A DNA stretch of 5,471 bases from an uncultured Eubacterium sp. (GCA_947653505.1 CANTHI010000276.1:1-5471); one strand, 5' to 3'; numbered from the stretch's first letter, positions 1 to 5,432 are shown. Made by a program: numbers and translations. The notes: a model not told the origin generated them from the sequence alone.

Positions 1-9
1 GCTTTGATT

Positions 10-1206
10 CTATTTTAGCTTACTGACATCCCCGCTCTCCATAAACTGCACACTGTTATATAATATTAAAATATCATCTGCCGGATACACCCGCAGCAGA
101 CTGCTGACCGGGATATTCACATAGCGCAGATCTACAACAATCGTGCGCGCATAATGCTCTGCCGCAAAAGGCGCAAAGCAGTTGCCAAACGAATCTTTGA
201 TCAGCAGCAGTGTTCTGCCATCTTCCTTTTCCTGGTTTCTGATATCTGCCAGCGCCTGATTTCCGCCAAAAAACACGCTGTACGGATCCTCTCCTTCCAG
301 CATGGACAGATCATAAAAGCTGTCTGACTGAAACTCTCCCATATTATAATCAATTGTATACGCCGGCCCGTCCATACGCTCATACAGTGCGATCGTGTCC
401 GGACGTCCTCCCGTACGTACTTTTGCAAAAGTTGTTCCAAGAAATGTATCCGTTACCGGTGTAACCCGAAACTGGTCTTTGGGTATCGGTGAAAATCCCA
501 TATGCTCCGCCCATGCTTCATATGCATAATAAGCGCCCAGCGTCGTCCAGTGATGATCCGTCCGGTAATAAATATACTCTGAATCATGTGCTTTTAATAC
601 ATCCGTCACTAAAATCTGCTGTTTTTTCGAAATATACTGATCTGCCATACCAAAAAAACACTCTTCTCCCGCAGTCTGTGCAAACACCGGCATCTTCCCG
701 GATAATGCACTGCTTTTTACCGGTACAAACATTACCCTGGCATTTGGATACTCCTTTAAAAAAGAAGCCGTGGATTTTATATTTTTCCGCACCTGTTTCC
801 AGTCAAAATCCTGCGTCTGGTAACGTTCCAGCAGATAATCATCTTTCCCAAAATAAACACCGTTCGCTTCCCTCTCCCCAAGCAGACGCATCACCGCAGT
901 CCGCATCGTAACCAGATGCGTCCGTCCCGGAAACTGCTCTCCCAGATACGTCTCATACTTTTGCTGAAATTTTCCGCTCATCACCGCTTTTTTCGTAAGC
1001 TTTGGCCTTTTCGCAAGAAGCCGGCGCTCCTGTGACGAAAAAGTCCGGTCTGGTGTCAGCCGCATATACAGACTGCATCCTGATAATAACAAAATCACGG
1101 CTCCTATAAAACATAGGAACCGGATTCTGCCCGTACAATCTGATTTTTTCTGATATCGTTTTCTTTTTTCCTGCTCTTTCTTATTCTGTCCAGCGAAATT
1201 TATCAT
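10..1206 (-). CDS. DHHW family protein, membrane-anchored SGNH-like (AlgJ/AlgX-related) acyl-transfer protein
   Basis: Complete 398-residue protein. A basic N-terminus (1-29) precedes one hydrophobic segment (about 30-48), and the rest should lie outside the membrane. Residues 55-130 carry the usual family opening: FSSQERRLLAKRP, then SGKF, then QFPGR, then NGVYFGKDDYLL. The name-giving motif TDHHWT is at 216-221 and a serine block IKDSFGN is at 336-342. By analogy with AlgJ/AlgX, Asp217, His219 and Ser339 are the likely catalytic triad; this is inferred, not shown. Known relatives help O-acetylate exported polysaccharides with an MBOAT membrane partner; none is visible, but the window ends only 9 bases past the stop. 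LSGC at 41-44 resembles a lipobox, so the protein could be a lipoprotein instead of a simple signal-anchor protein. The ATG at 1206 has AGAAAGG four bases upstream (1211-1217). It lies 86 bases after the DUF4358 gene and is probably co-transcribed with it. Family call is strong; substrate unknown. Confidence 0.9.
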   Translation of the reverse strand: MINFAGQNKKEQEKRKRYQKKSDCTGRIRFLCFIGAVILLLSGCSLYMRLTPDRTFSSQERRLLAKRPKLTKKAVMSGKFQQKYETYLGEQFPGRTHLVTMRTAVMRLLGEREANGVYFGKDDYLLERYQTQDFDWKQVRKNIKSTASFLKEYPNARVMFVPVKSSALSGKMPVFAQTAGEECFFGMADQYISKKQQILVTDVLKAHDSEYIYYRTDHHWTTLGAYYAYEAWAEHMGFSPIPKDQFRVTPVTDTFLGTTFAKVRTGGRPDTIALYERMDGPAYTIDYNMGEFQSDSFYDLSMLEGEDPYSVFFGGNQALADIRNQEKEDGRTLLLIKDSFGNCFAPFAAEHYARTIVVDLRYVNIPVSSLLRVYPADDILILYNSVQFMESGDVSKLK

Positions 1207-1292
1207 ACTGCCTTTCTGATTTTATATCTGCTTTGATCATATTTGCAATCATCTGAACGGTTACGGATTCATACTTTTCTTACTGCTTCACA

Positions 1293-1889
1293 CTATTTCA
1301 GTTTCTTTTTTACCGTATTCACAGCTTTCTGATTCAGCTTCTGATAAGCTTTGATCATCTCCTCTTCGCTGCCGCTTTCTTCCAGGCTCTTGTCAATGCT
1401 GCCACCCAGCATAAAAAAGCATACGTAGTTTCCGTTCGAATATACTTTTGACCCCTGTATTTTCAAAAGATTCATCGGATACTGCATCGTATTTTCCTTT
1501 AATTTCTTCTGATATTTTTTTACAGCACTTAAAATCTTCTTTTTGGAAGAAGCATTTTTCGCCTTAAAAATAACAAGCTCGTCCACATGGGCACTGATCA
1601 TCGGAACTTCCGCGTATGCAGATGAATACAAAGAGGACGCTACCCCGTATTTGTCTTTTATCTCATTTTTATCCAGCTTATAATCCGGCCAGTAATTGTC
1701 CCCATAAGCTTTTTTTATCGCAGCAGCAAGGCTGGATGCTGACGGCTTCGCCGCTGCCTGCACCGTCATAACAGCCCCTGTCCCGTCACCAGAAGCCGGC
1801 GCTGTGCCCGCCACCTGCAAAAAAGGCCCCATGCCGACTGCCGCTGTTAATAAAACTGCTGTTACCCTGTTTTTCATTTTACGATTCAT
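1293..1889 (-). CDS. DUF4358 domain-containing secreted protein
   Basis: Complete 198-residue protein. Residues 1-47 look like a signal peptide: MNRKMKNR is basic, 9-30 is hydrophobic, and VQAAA at 43-47 offers a signal-peptidase site. There is no lipobox cysteine. The mature part matches my knowledge of DUF4358: YGDNYWPDY (62-70), a KYGV step (80-83), AEVPMISAHVDELVIFKAK (93-111), QYPMN (136-140), VYSNGNYVCFFMLG (149-162), and a lysine-rich tail. The family has no assigned biochemical function. In related genomes it is often beside DHHW proteins and MBOAT acyltransferases, which suggests an extracytoplasmic role in surface polymer modification (inference). The ATG at 1889 is chosen because GGGAGGT (1898-1904) sits eight bases upstream; the in-frame Met5 has worse spacing. 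It is the first gene of a likely two-gene unit with the DHHW gene and has its own predicted promoter. Confidence 0.87.
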   Translation of the reverse strand: MNRKMKNRVTAVLLTAAVGMGPFLQVAGTAPASGDGTGAVMTVQAAAKPSASSLAAAIKKAYGDNYWPDYKLDKNEIKDKYGVASSLYSSAYAEVPMISAHVDELVIFKAKNASSKKKILSAVKKYQKKLKENTMQYPMNLLKIQGSKVYSNGNYVCFFMLGGSIDKSLEESGSEEEMIKAYQKLNQKAVNTVKKKLK

Positions 1890-1927
1890 GTCTTCTTACC
1901 TCCCAAAATTCCTGTAAAACTCTATTC

Positions 1928-1953
1928 TTACCAGAATCCGAATAATCTGGTAA
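1928..1953. promoter_or_regulatory. Perfect 8-base inverted repeat at predicted start site of DUF4358 transcript
   Basis: TTACCAGA (1928-1935) and TCTGGTAA (1946-1953) are perfect inverted repeats around a 10-base centre. On the minus strand they begin at about the predicted +1, just downstream of the -10 box at 1958-1963. No long U-run follows on that strand, so a terminator for the upstream AEC gene is less likely than an operator for an unknown regulator or a 5' stem-loop in the mRNA. Only the symmetry and position are direct observations. Confidence 0.5.
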
Positions 1954-1957
1954 CAGT

Positions 1958-1986
1958 ATTCTAACATATCCTGCCGGAAAAAGAAA
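1958..1986 (-). promoter_or_regulatory. Predicted extended -10 promoter for DUF4358-DHHW unit
   Basis: On the minus strand TAGAAT (1958-1963) matches five of six positions of TATAAT. It is directly preceded by TGT (1964-1966), an extended -10. The region at -35 spacing (1981-1986, TTTCTT) is poor, as is often tolerated with extended -10 sites. Start would be near 1951, giving a leader of about 62 bases before the ATG. It lies just past the AEC stop codon. Confidence 0.5.
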
Positions 1987-1989
1987 CCT

Positions 1990-2904
1990 TTATTGTGCAA
2001 AAATCATTAGCAGCGGCACTGTCAGCACACACAGCACTGTAGACAGGATAATCGCCGCGCTGCAGGCTGTCACATCCAGCCCTTTCTGATTGCCGAGAAT
2101 CAGCGGCATATTTCCTACCGGCATACCAAACATAACCATACAGACTGCAGTCAGATCAGATTCCCCAACTGCCAGCCGCAGCAATGGCAGCAGCATCAGC
2201 GGAAGCACAAGCAGCTTGACGATGGAAAACACATACAGCCTCGGTCTGCCAAAGATCTGTCCAAGGTCAGACTGCGCCAGCGCAAATCCTACCGCCACAA
2301 GCGCCATCGGCGACGTCACATTTCCCAGATAAGTTACCGCTGTTTTTAAAAATTCCGGAAGCTGTATCTCAAAAATAATAATGACCATCGCAAGAATCCC
2401 GGCTACCGTCCCCGGATTCACCATCGCCCGTATGGAGGACGCCGTCAGCTTTCCGTCCATCAGCGCAATCCCATACGTATAAAATACAAGCGTATACACA
2501 AGCATAAACTCTGTCACATAAACAACGTATTCCGCTCCAAATATGCTGGAAATTACCGGAATACCGATAAAACCGACATTGGAAAACACAAACATCAGCT
2601 GAAATATCTTTTGCTGCCGCCTGTCCTTTTCAAAAAGCGGAGCCAGAACCATCCCCGCCAGAATAAACGCCAGAAACATCCCCACCGCAATACCGCCCGC
2701 CAGCAGCATGGTATCTGTGGAAATCTGTCCGACCGATCCGGCAGCGCTTGCCAGCACAAGCAGCGGATTAAAGATATGCACAATCATATCTGACATCTGA
2801 TTATTCGTATGCTCGTCCAGCATTCCTTTTTTCGTCACAAAATATCCGGCACCGATCATAATAAGCAGCGCCAGCATTTGAAAAAACACCGTAAAAAATG
2901 TCAT
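1990..2904 (-). CDS. AEC family transporter (auxin efflux carrier superfamily)
   Basis: Complete 304-residue, very hydrophobic membrane protein, typical length for bacterial AEC transporters. Roughly ten membrane segments can be drawn: about 4-23, 38-58, 66-90, 101-121, 126-147, 164-183, 195-211, 223-245, 250-272 and 278-303. Family motifs visible: FNPLLVLAS in segment 2 (45-53), FSNVGFIGIP (107-116), NPGTVAGIL (163-171), GNVTSPMALVAVGFALA (194-210), and MPVGNMPLILGNQKGLD (261-277). Members move small organic anions or amino acids such as malate; the substrate here cannot be told from sequence. The ATG at 2904 has a modest G-run (2914-2918) nine bases upstream, weaker than its neighbours' sites, and a nine-codon mini-ORF ends five bases before it. 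It lies 79 bases after the deacylase gene with no clear promoter between, so co-transcription is likely. The next gene has its own promoter. Confidence 0.93.
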   Translation of the reverse strand: MTFFTVFFQMLALLIMIGAGYFVTKKGMLDEHTNNQMSDMIVHIFNPLLVLASAAGSVGQISTDTMLLAGGIAVGMFLAFILAGMVLAPLFEKDRRQQKIFQLMFVFSNVGFIGIPVISSIFGAEYVVYVTEFMLVYTLVFYTYGIALMDGKLTASSIRAMVNPGTVAGILAMVIIIFEIQLPEFLKTAVTYLGNVTSPMALVAVGFALAQSDLGQIFGRPRLYVFSIVKLLVLPLMLLPLLRLAVGESDLTAVCMVMFGMPVGNMPLILGNQKGLDVTACSAAIILSTVLCVLTVPLLMIFAQ

Positions 2905-2909
2905 TCCAG

Positions 2910-2939
2910 TTAACCCCCGCTTTTCCTACTCTGCAACAT
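2910..2939 (-). CDS. Possible nine-codon leader ORF before the AEC transporter
   Basis: ATG at 2939 opens a frame reading MLQSRKSGG and stops with TAA at 2910, five bases before the transporter ATG. AAAGGA (2950-2955) lies ten bases upstream, a usable ribosome site. The transporter's own G-run is inside the end of this mini-ORF, so translation of one could affect the other. A frame this short can occur by chance; function is unproven. Confidence 0.2.
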   Translation of the reverse strand: MLQSRKSGG

Positions 2940-2983
2940 GCAGGGAAATTCCTTTCTCAATAGTATTCCAAATATTTTTTCCA

Positions 2984-3463
2984 TTATCCCTGTTTCTGGC
3001 TCTCCTTGCACACATCCACCCATCCTGTATATCCGGAATACTCCTCCAGCTGCGCAATCGTAAGTTCTATCGCGCTATTGGAGCTGCCACAGGCTGGAAA
3101 TACTGTGGGAAAACGCCTGAGTGACTCGTCCAGATACACTTTCACACCCTCATTGACCGCAAACGGACAGACGCCTCCCACTGCATGTCCGACGAGTGTC
3201 TCTGCTTCTTCGGGTGATAGCATCTTTGCTTTTGTCCCAAACTGAGCCTTGTATCTGGGATTATCAACTTTCCTGTCTCCAGCCGTCACGATCAGCACTG
3301 CCTGTCCATCCACCAGAAAAGAAAGCGTCTTGGCAATCCTGCGCGGCTCACAATGCAGCGCAGCGGCAGCCAGCTCCACCGTCGCACTGGATACGTCAAA
3401 TTCCATAATTTTATCTTCCATACCATACTTTTTAAAATATGTTTTTACTCTTTCGATTGACAT
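2984..3463 (-). CDS. YbaK/EbsC family protein, probable aminoacyl-tRNA deacylase
   Basis: Complete 159-residue cytoplasmic protein, standard length for a stand-alone YbaK/EbsC domain. Family features: AKTLSFLVDG around Lys45 (the conserved lysine of the editing pocket), LIVTAGDRKVD (57-67), VGGVCPF (95-101), VYLDESL (109-115), and the CGSSNSAIEL stretch (125-134) lining the substrate pocket. Known relatives hydrolyse wrongly charged tRNAs (for example Cys-tRNA(Pro) or Ala-tRNA(Pro)). The GSSNS pattern differs from E. coli YbaK as I remember it, so I do not assign a specific misacyl substrate or symbol. The ATG at 3463 has a perfect AGGAGG (3471-3476) seven bases upstream. A good promoter lies at 3533-3561 and a stem-loop occupies its leader. 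It is probably the first gene of a unit with the AEC transporter; no functional link between the two is evident. Confidence 0.92.
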   Translation of the reverse strand: MSIERVKTYFKKYGMEDKIMEFDVSSATVELAAAALHCEPRRIAKTLSFLVDGQAVLIVTAGDRKVDNPRYKAQFGTKAKMLSPEEAETLVGHAVGGVCPFAVNEGVKVYLDESLRRFPTVFPACGSSNSAIELTIAQLEEYSGYTGWVDVCKESQKQG

Positions 3464-3494
3464 CCGGGTTCCTCCTGTTATGTTTCATTTTTGT

Positions 3495-3523
3495 GCCCAT
3501 GCAAAAAACACTGTTTTGCGGGC
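3495..3523 (-). promoter_or_regulatory. Stem-loop at the 5' end of the deacylase mRNA
   Basis: GCCC (3495-3498) pairs with GGGC (3520-3523), and GCAAAA (3501-3506) pairs with TTTTGC (3514-3519). This gives a ten-pair stem with a two-base bulge and a seven-base loop. With the predicted start near 3526 the stem forms almost at the 5' end of the minus-strand transcript, where such structures often protect mRNA. On the plus strand it is followed by TTTCTGT, too poor in T to be a good terminator. Confidence 0.5.
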
Positions 3524-3532
3524 TTTCTGTCC

Positions 3533-3561
3533 ATCATAGCATTGATTGGTAGTTTTTGCAA
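3533..3561 (-). promoter_or_regulatory. Predicted sigma-A promoter of the deacylase (-AEC) unit
   Basis: On the minus strand TTGCAA (3556-3561, four of six matches to TTGACA) is 17 bases from TATGAT (3533-3538, five of six matches to TATAAT), with TGC directly before the -10 (extended -10). Start near 3526 gives a leader of about 63 bases containing a stem-loop and the AGGAGG site. This is among the best promoter matches in the window. Confidence 0.6.
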
Positions 3562-3776
3562 ACGGAAAATCTGAGGGGCTTTCCAGACATTGCTTTTCTA
3601 ATGCGTTACATATAACTGTTAACGACTGTTTTTGAATGTCCGGCAAACCTGGATCAATTTGTATGTTTGTGCGGCCTGCCATTTCTCATGCTTTTAAGAC
3701 AGACTGTGTGAATGAAACAGTGTACGTAAAGCCTGGAAAGGTCAGGCAGCTATCTGCATCCGGCATCTGGGAATAT

Positions 3777-3808
3777 AAAAAAATTTTGCCATTTTGCGCA
3801 AGAAAATG
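3777..3808. terminator. Possible weak, AT-rich terminator downstream of the LacI-type gene
   Basis: CATTTT (3790-3795) and AAAATG (3803-3808) form a six-pair stem around GCGCAAG. On the plus strand it runs into TTTTT. On the minus strand a seven-T run (3777-3783) follows about six bases past the stem. The stem is short and AT-rich, so termination strength is doubtful in either direction. Confidence 0.3.
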
Positions 3809-3811
3809 TTT

Positions 3812-3940
3812 TTAAGTGCCTAAGTATTCTGCATCCAGTCTGTGATACCGTACAGGCAGACAGGCTAACGCCTCCCATCCGGCGTCCGCATAGCCAATAT
3901 GCAACTTTCTCTCAAGTTCGCACCTATGGGACAGCAACAC
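3812..3940 (-). pseudogene. 42-codon open frame over the repeat copy, probably not a true gene
   Basis: A minus-strand frame starts at GTG (3940) and ends with TAA (3812). It contains the words SHRCELERK, IGYADAG and PVRYHRLDAEYLG. Parts recur elsewhere in the window: SHRCELERK and IGYADAG on the plus strand near 5130-5195, and PVRYQRVDAEYLE on the minus strand at 5394-5432. There is no ribosome site before the GTG. Most likely it is a frame that happens to stay open in a common intergenic repeat and is sometimes annotated as a hypothetical protein. Listed because the same words stay readable in separate copies. Confidence 0.2.
3820..3931 (-). repeat. Interspersed repeat mosaic, copy 1 (left of LacI-type gene)
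   Basis: Read on the minus strand, three modules follow each other. Module A (3906-3931, 26 bases, starts TCCCATAGG) is identical to 5169-5194 on the plus strand. After a six-base spacer GTTGCA comes module B (3876-3899, 24 bases, starts TATTGGC), identical to 5135-5158 on the plus strand. Then module C (3820-3858) occurs; its outer 16 bases (3820-3835, CTAAGTATTCTGCATC on the plus strand) are identical to 5394-5409 on the same strand. All matches were read directly. No transposase or target duplication is visible. Confidence 0.8.
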
Positions 3941-3963
3941 ATTATCTGAAGCGGTTGCCTGTC
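3930..3963 (-). other. Hairpin touching the stop codon of the LacI-type gene
   Basis: GACAGCAAC (3930-3938) pairs with GTTGCCTGTC (3954-3963), nine pairs with one bulged base, around a 15-base loop. It begins at the last base of the LacI-type stop codon and ends at the edge of repeat module A. No U-run follows, so it is not a classical terminator. It may be an mRNA 3' stem or the end structure of the repeat element. Confidence 0.45.
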
Positions 3964-4988
3964 TATGGCAGATACATCCCCGCAGACTCCCGCACCATCA
4001 GATGGCATGGCAGTTCCATACGCACACATGCCTGATGCCCTCCCTGCAGCCGGTCTTTCAGGGTCAGTACTGCAAGATGTGCCATATCTGCTTTGGGAAT
4101 CTGAATTGTCGTCAGCATCGGAGAGAATACTGCAGCTTCTTCGATATCATCAATGGAAATAACTGCGGGACGATACACCTGTTTCCTGCGCCTTCCGTTT
4201 GCATCTTTCATTGCCTGCAAAAATCCAAGCGCTGTGACGTCGTTGGCACAGAAAACAGCAGACGGAGGCCGGTGCAATGCTTCCAGACGGTGAAACGCCT
4301 GATAACCTTCTTCCCTTGTCTGGTTTGTCGGTACGATATATTCGTAAATCATAGAAATTTTATGATTAAGCAGGCACTCATAATAACCACTGTATCTGGC
4401 TTCCATCGTGCAGTCTCCAACATAGGCAATTGCCGTATGCCCAAGTTCCATCAGATATTCTACGGCTATCATAGCGGCCTGCGCGCCATTACATGTGATT
4501 TCATCCATGCGGTAATCCATCGGGTTGCGGTCTATGGCAGCAACTCCGCGGTATTTACGCAGGATCAGCTCCGCTACACTCTGCGGACATTTTCCAAGTA
4601 CAAGCATACCATCTGCCCGCAGGCAGCTTTCACTGCCTAATGCTGAAATATCCGGAATATGCAGAATCTTCCCTGGAATGCAGTTTAATTTATGACATTC
4701 CGTCTCGACACAGCGGTACATTTCTGCGAAAAAAGGATCCTCCGAAAAGGAATGAAATCTTGCCAGAAGAATATCGATTCTGTAAGGCTTTTCTTTCGCC
4801 GCTTTCCCACGGCTGCCCATTTTTAACTGTCTGGCATTCTGATCCGGTACATAATTCAGCTCTCTTGCCGCCTGACGGATACGCTCTGTCAGGTTTTTAT
4901 CCTGACACTGGTAATCCGGATGATTTAACACTCTGGATACAGTTGCTGCAGATGTACCTGTCATCTGTGCAATTTTTTTTAGAGACAT
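3963..4988 (-). CDS. LacI family transcriptional regulator
   Basis: Complete 341-residue repressor-type protein. Residues 2-21 form the classic LacI helix-turn-helix (SLKKIAQMTGTSAATVSRVL), followed by a hinge region containing LNYVPDQNARQLK (44-56). Residues 69-341 look like the periplasmic-binding-protein-like sensor: DGMLVLG (126-132), AAIDRNPMD (150-158), LGHTAIAYVGD (182-192), PSAVFCANDVTALGFLQAM (242-260), VISIDDIEEA (276-285) and LTTIQIPKADMAHLAV (292-307). Such proteins bind DNA as dimers and usually answer to a sugar or derivative; the ligand cannot be read from sequence, and no sugar transport or enzyme gene is in view. The ATG at 4988 has GGAAAGGA (4995-5002) six bases upstream. 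A promoter with an overlapping dyad suggests autoregulation (inference). Repeat modules flank the gene on both sides, so it stands apart from the downstream genes. Confidence 0.95.
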   Translation of the reverse strand: MSLKKIAQMTGTSAATVSRVLNHPDYQCQDKNLTERIRQAARELNYVPDQNARQLKMGSRGKAAKEKPYRIDILLARFHSFSEDPFFAEMYRCVETECHKLNCIPGKILHIPDISALGSESCLRADGMLVLGKCPQSVAELILRKYRGVAAIDRNPMDYRMDEITCNGAQAAMIAVEYLMELGHTAIAYVGDCTMEARYSGYYECLLNHKISMIYEYIVPTNQTREEGYQAFHRLEALHRPPSAVFCANDVTALGFLQAMKDANGRRRKQVYRPAVISIDDIEEAAVFSPMLTTIQIPKADMAHLAVLTLKDRLQGGHQACVRMELPCHLMVRESAGMYLP

Positions 4989-5018
4989 GCTGGTTCCTTT
5001 CCTTCATTGATTTTGATA

Positions 5019-5046
5019 GTAAAATTCTGGGATTTATTAATTTTAC
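5019..5046. promoter_or_regulatory. Candidate autoregulatory operator of the LacI-type gene
   Basis: GTAAAATT (5019-5026) and AATTTTAC (5039-5046) are perfect inverted repeats whose centres are 20 bases apart, about two helical turns. The right arm contains the -10 box and the dyad covers the predicted start near 5033, an ideal place for repression. It lacks the central CG typical of many LacI-family operators, so another regulator or a chance dyad in AT-rich DNA remains possible. Confidence 0.4.
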
Positions 5047-5068
5047 CACTACTTTTTCCCAATGGAAA
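5040..5068 (-). promoter_or_regulatory. Predicted promoter of the LacI-type regulator
   Basis: On the minus strand TTTCCA (5063-5068, four of six matches) lies 17 bases from TAAAAT (5040-5045, five of six matches), with TGG directly before the -10 (extended -10). Start near 5033 gives a leader of about 45 bases before the ATG at 4988. Confidence 0.55.
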
Positions 5069-5130
5069 CTATCTTGTGCCATGAAGGATGTTTTTTCTGA
5101 TTTACAGGGAGGAGGGGATATATAATTTGC

Positions 5131-5432
5131 TGCGTATTGGCTATGCGGACGCCGGATGTGGGAACTGGTCCCATAGGTGCGAACTTGAGAGAAAATGCAA
5201 CAATTTACATAAAAGTGTTGCGTATTGGCTATGCGGACGCCGGGAGAGAAAATTTGCCCCGTCTGCTGTGACCGCTCCAGAATGCAGAAAGCCCTAACCT
5301 GGATAAACCAGAACAGTACATATCGGCTTTCCGGACGCCGGATGAGGGAAGCGGCCCTGTTTCATTGTTCCGGTTTCCAGAATGTAAGAATCTCTAAGTA
5401 TTCTGCATCTACTCTTTGGTACCGGACGGGCG
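5131..5432 (+). repeat. Interspersed repeat mosaic, copy 2 (right of LacI-type gene)
   Basis: Module B occurs at 5131-5155 and again, identical over 25 bases, at 5219-5243, 88 bases apart. A diverged third copy (TATCGGCTTTCCGGACGCCG, then GATG) is at 5321-5344. Module A is at 5169-5194. Module C is at 5394-5432, in the same orientation as its copy at 3820-3858, although A and B are inverted relative to that copy. Between A and the second B lies 22 extra bases absent from copy 1. The block seems built by insertion and rearrangement of a small non-coding element. Confidence 0.8.
5197..5221. repeat. Small inverted repeat between modules A and B of copy 2
   Basis: GCAACA (5197-5202) and TGTTGC (5216-5221) are perfect inverted repeats around 13 AT-rich bases. 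Copy 1 has only GTTGCA at this junction, so this hairpin lies largely in the 22 bases that distinguish the two copies and may be an insertion or the remains of a deletion in copy 1. Confidence 0.5.

Larger units (their letters stand above)
3464..3962. other. 499-base gene-free gap between LacI-type regulator and deacylase
   Basis: From low to high coordinates it contains the deacylase ribosome site, a stem-loop (3495-3523), a promoter (3533-3561), about 200 bases with nothing clear, an AT-rich possible terminator (3777-3808), a repeat mosaic (3820-3931) and a hairpin touching the regulator's stop codon. A 65-codon minus-strand frame spans 3485-3682, but it has no convincing ribosome site and the deacylase promoter lies inside it, so I do not call it a gene. 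The text of 3480-3700 resembles intergenic sequence I associate with other Lachnospiraceae genomes, but this is memory, not a search. Confidence 0.6.

Noticed and set aside
489..911. 140-codon plus-strand ORF opposite the DHHW gene
   Set aside because: Low-complexity Ser/Pro-rich antisense shadow of a well-supported gene.
1221..1248. TTGCAA-16-TATAAA promoter directly before the DHHW gene
   Set aside because: The start would fall at about 1214, inside the AGAAAGG ribosome site, so the transcript would lose it. The DUF4358 promoter is a better source.
2941..2992. CAGGGA...TCCCTG inverted repeat between deacylase and AEC genes
   Set aside because: Six-base arms separated by 40 bases, with no U-run; not a convincing terminator.
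3485..3682. 65-codon minus-strand ORF just upstream of the deacylase
   Set aside because: No good ribosome site, no recognised domain, and the best deacylase promoter lies inside it; treated as intergenic or repeat sequence.
4002..4640. 212-codon plus-strand ORF opposite the regulator
   Set aside because: Antisense shadow of the clear LacI-family gene; no family features.
5088..5297. 69-codon plus-strand ORF
   Set aside because: Made largely of repeat modules, with AAGG directly abutting its ATG rather than at usable spacing; a frame left open by chance in repeats.
5131..5344. CRISPR-like array
   Set aside because: Only two exact 25-base copies and one diverged copy, unequal spacing, and the gap contains another repeated module; no cas genes.
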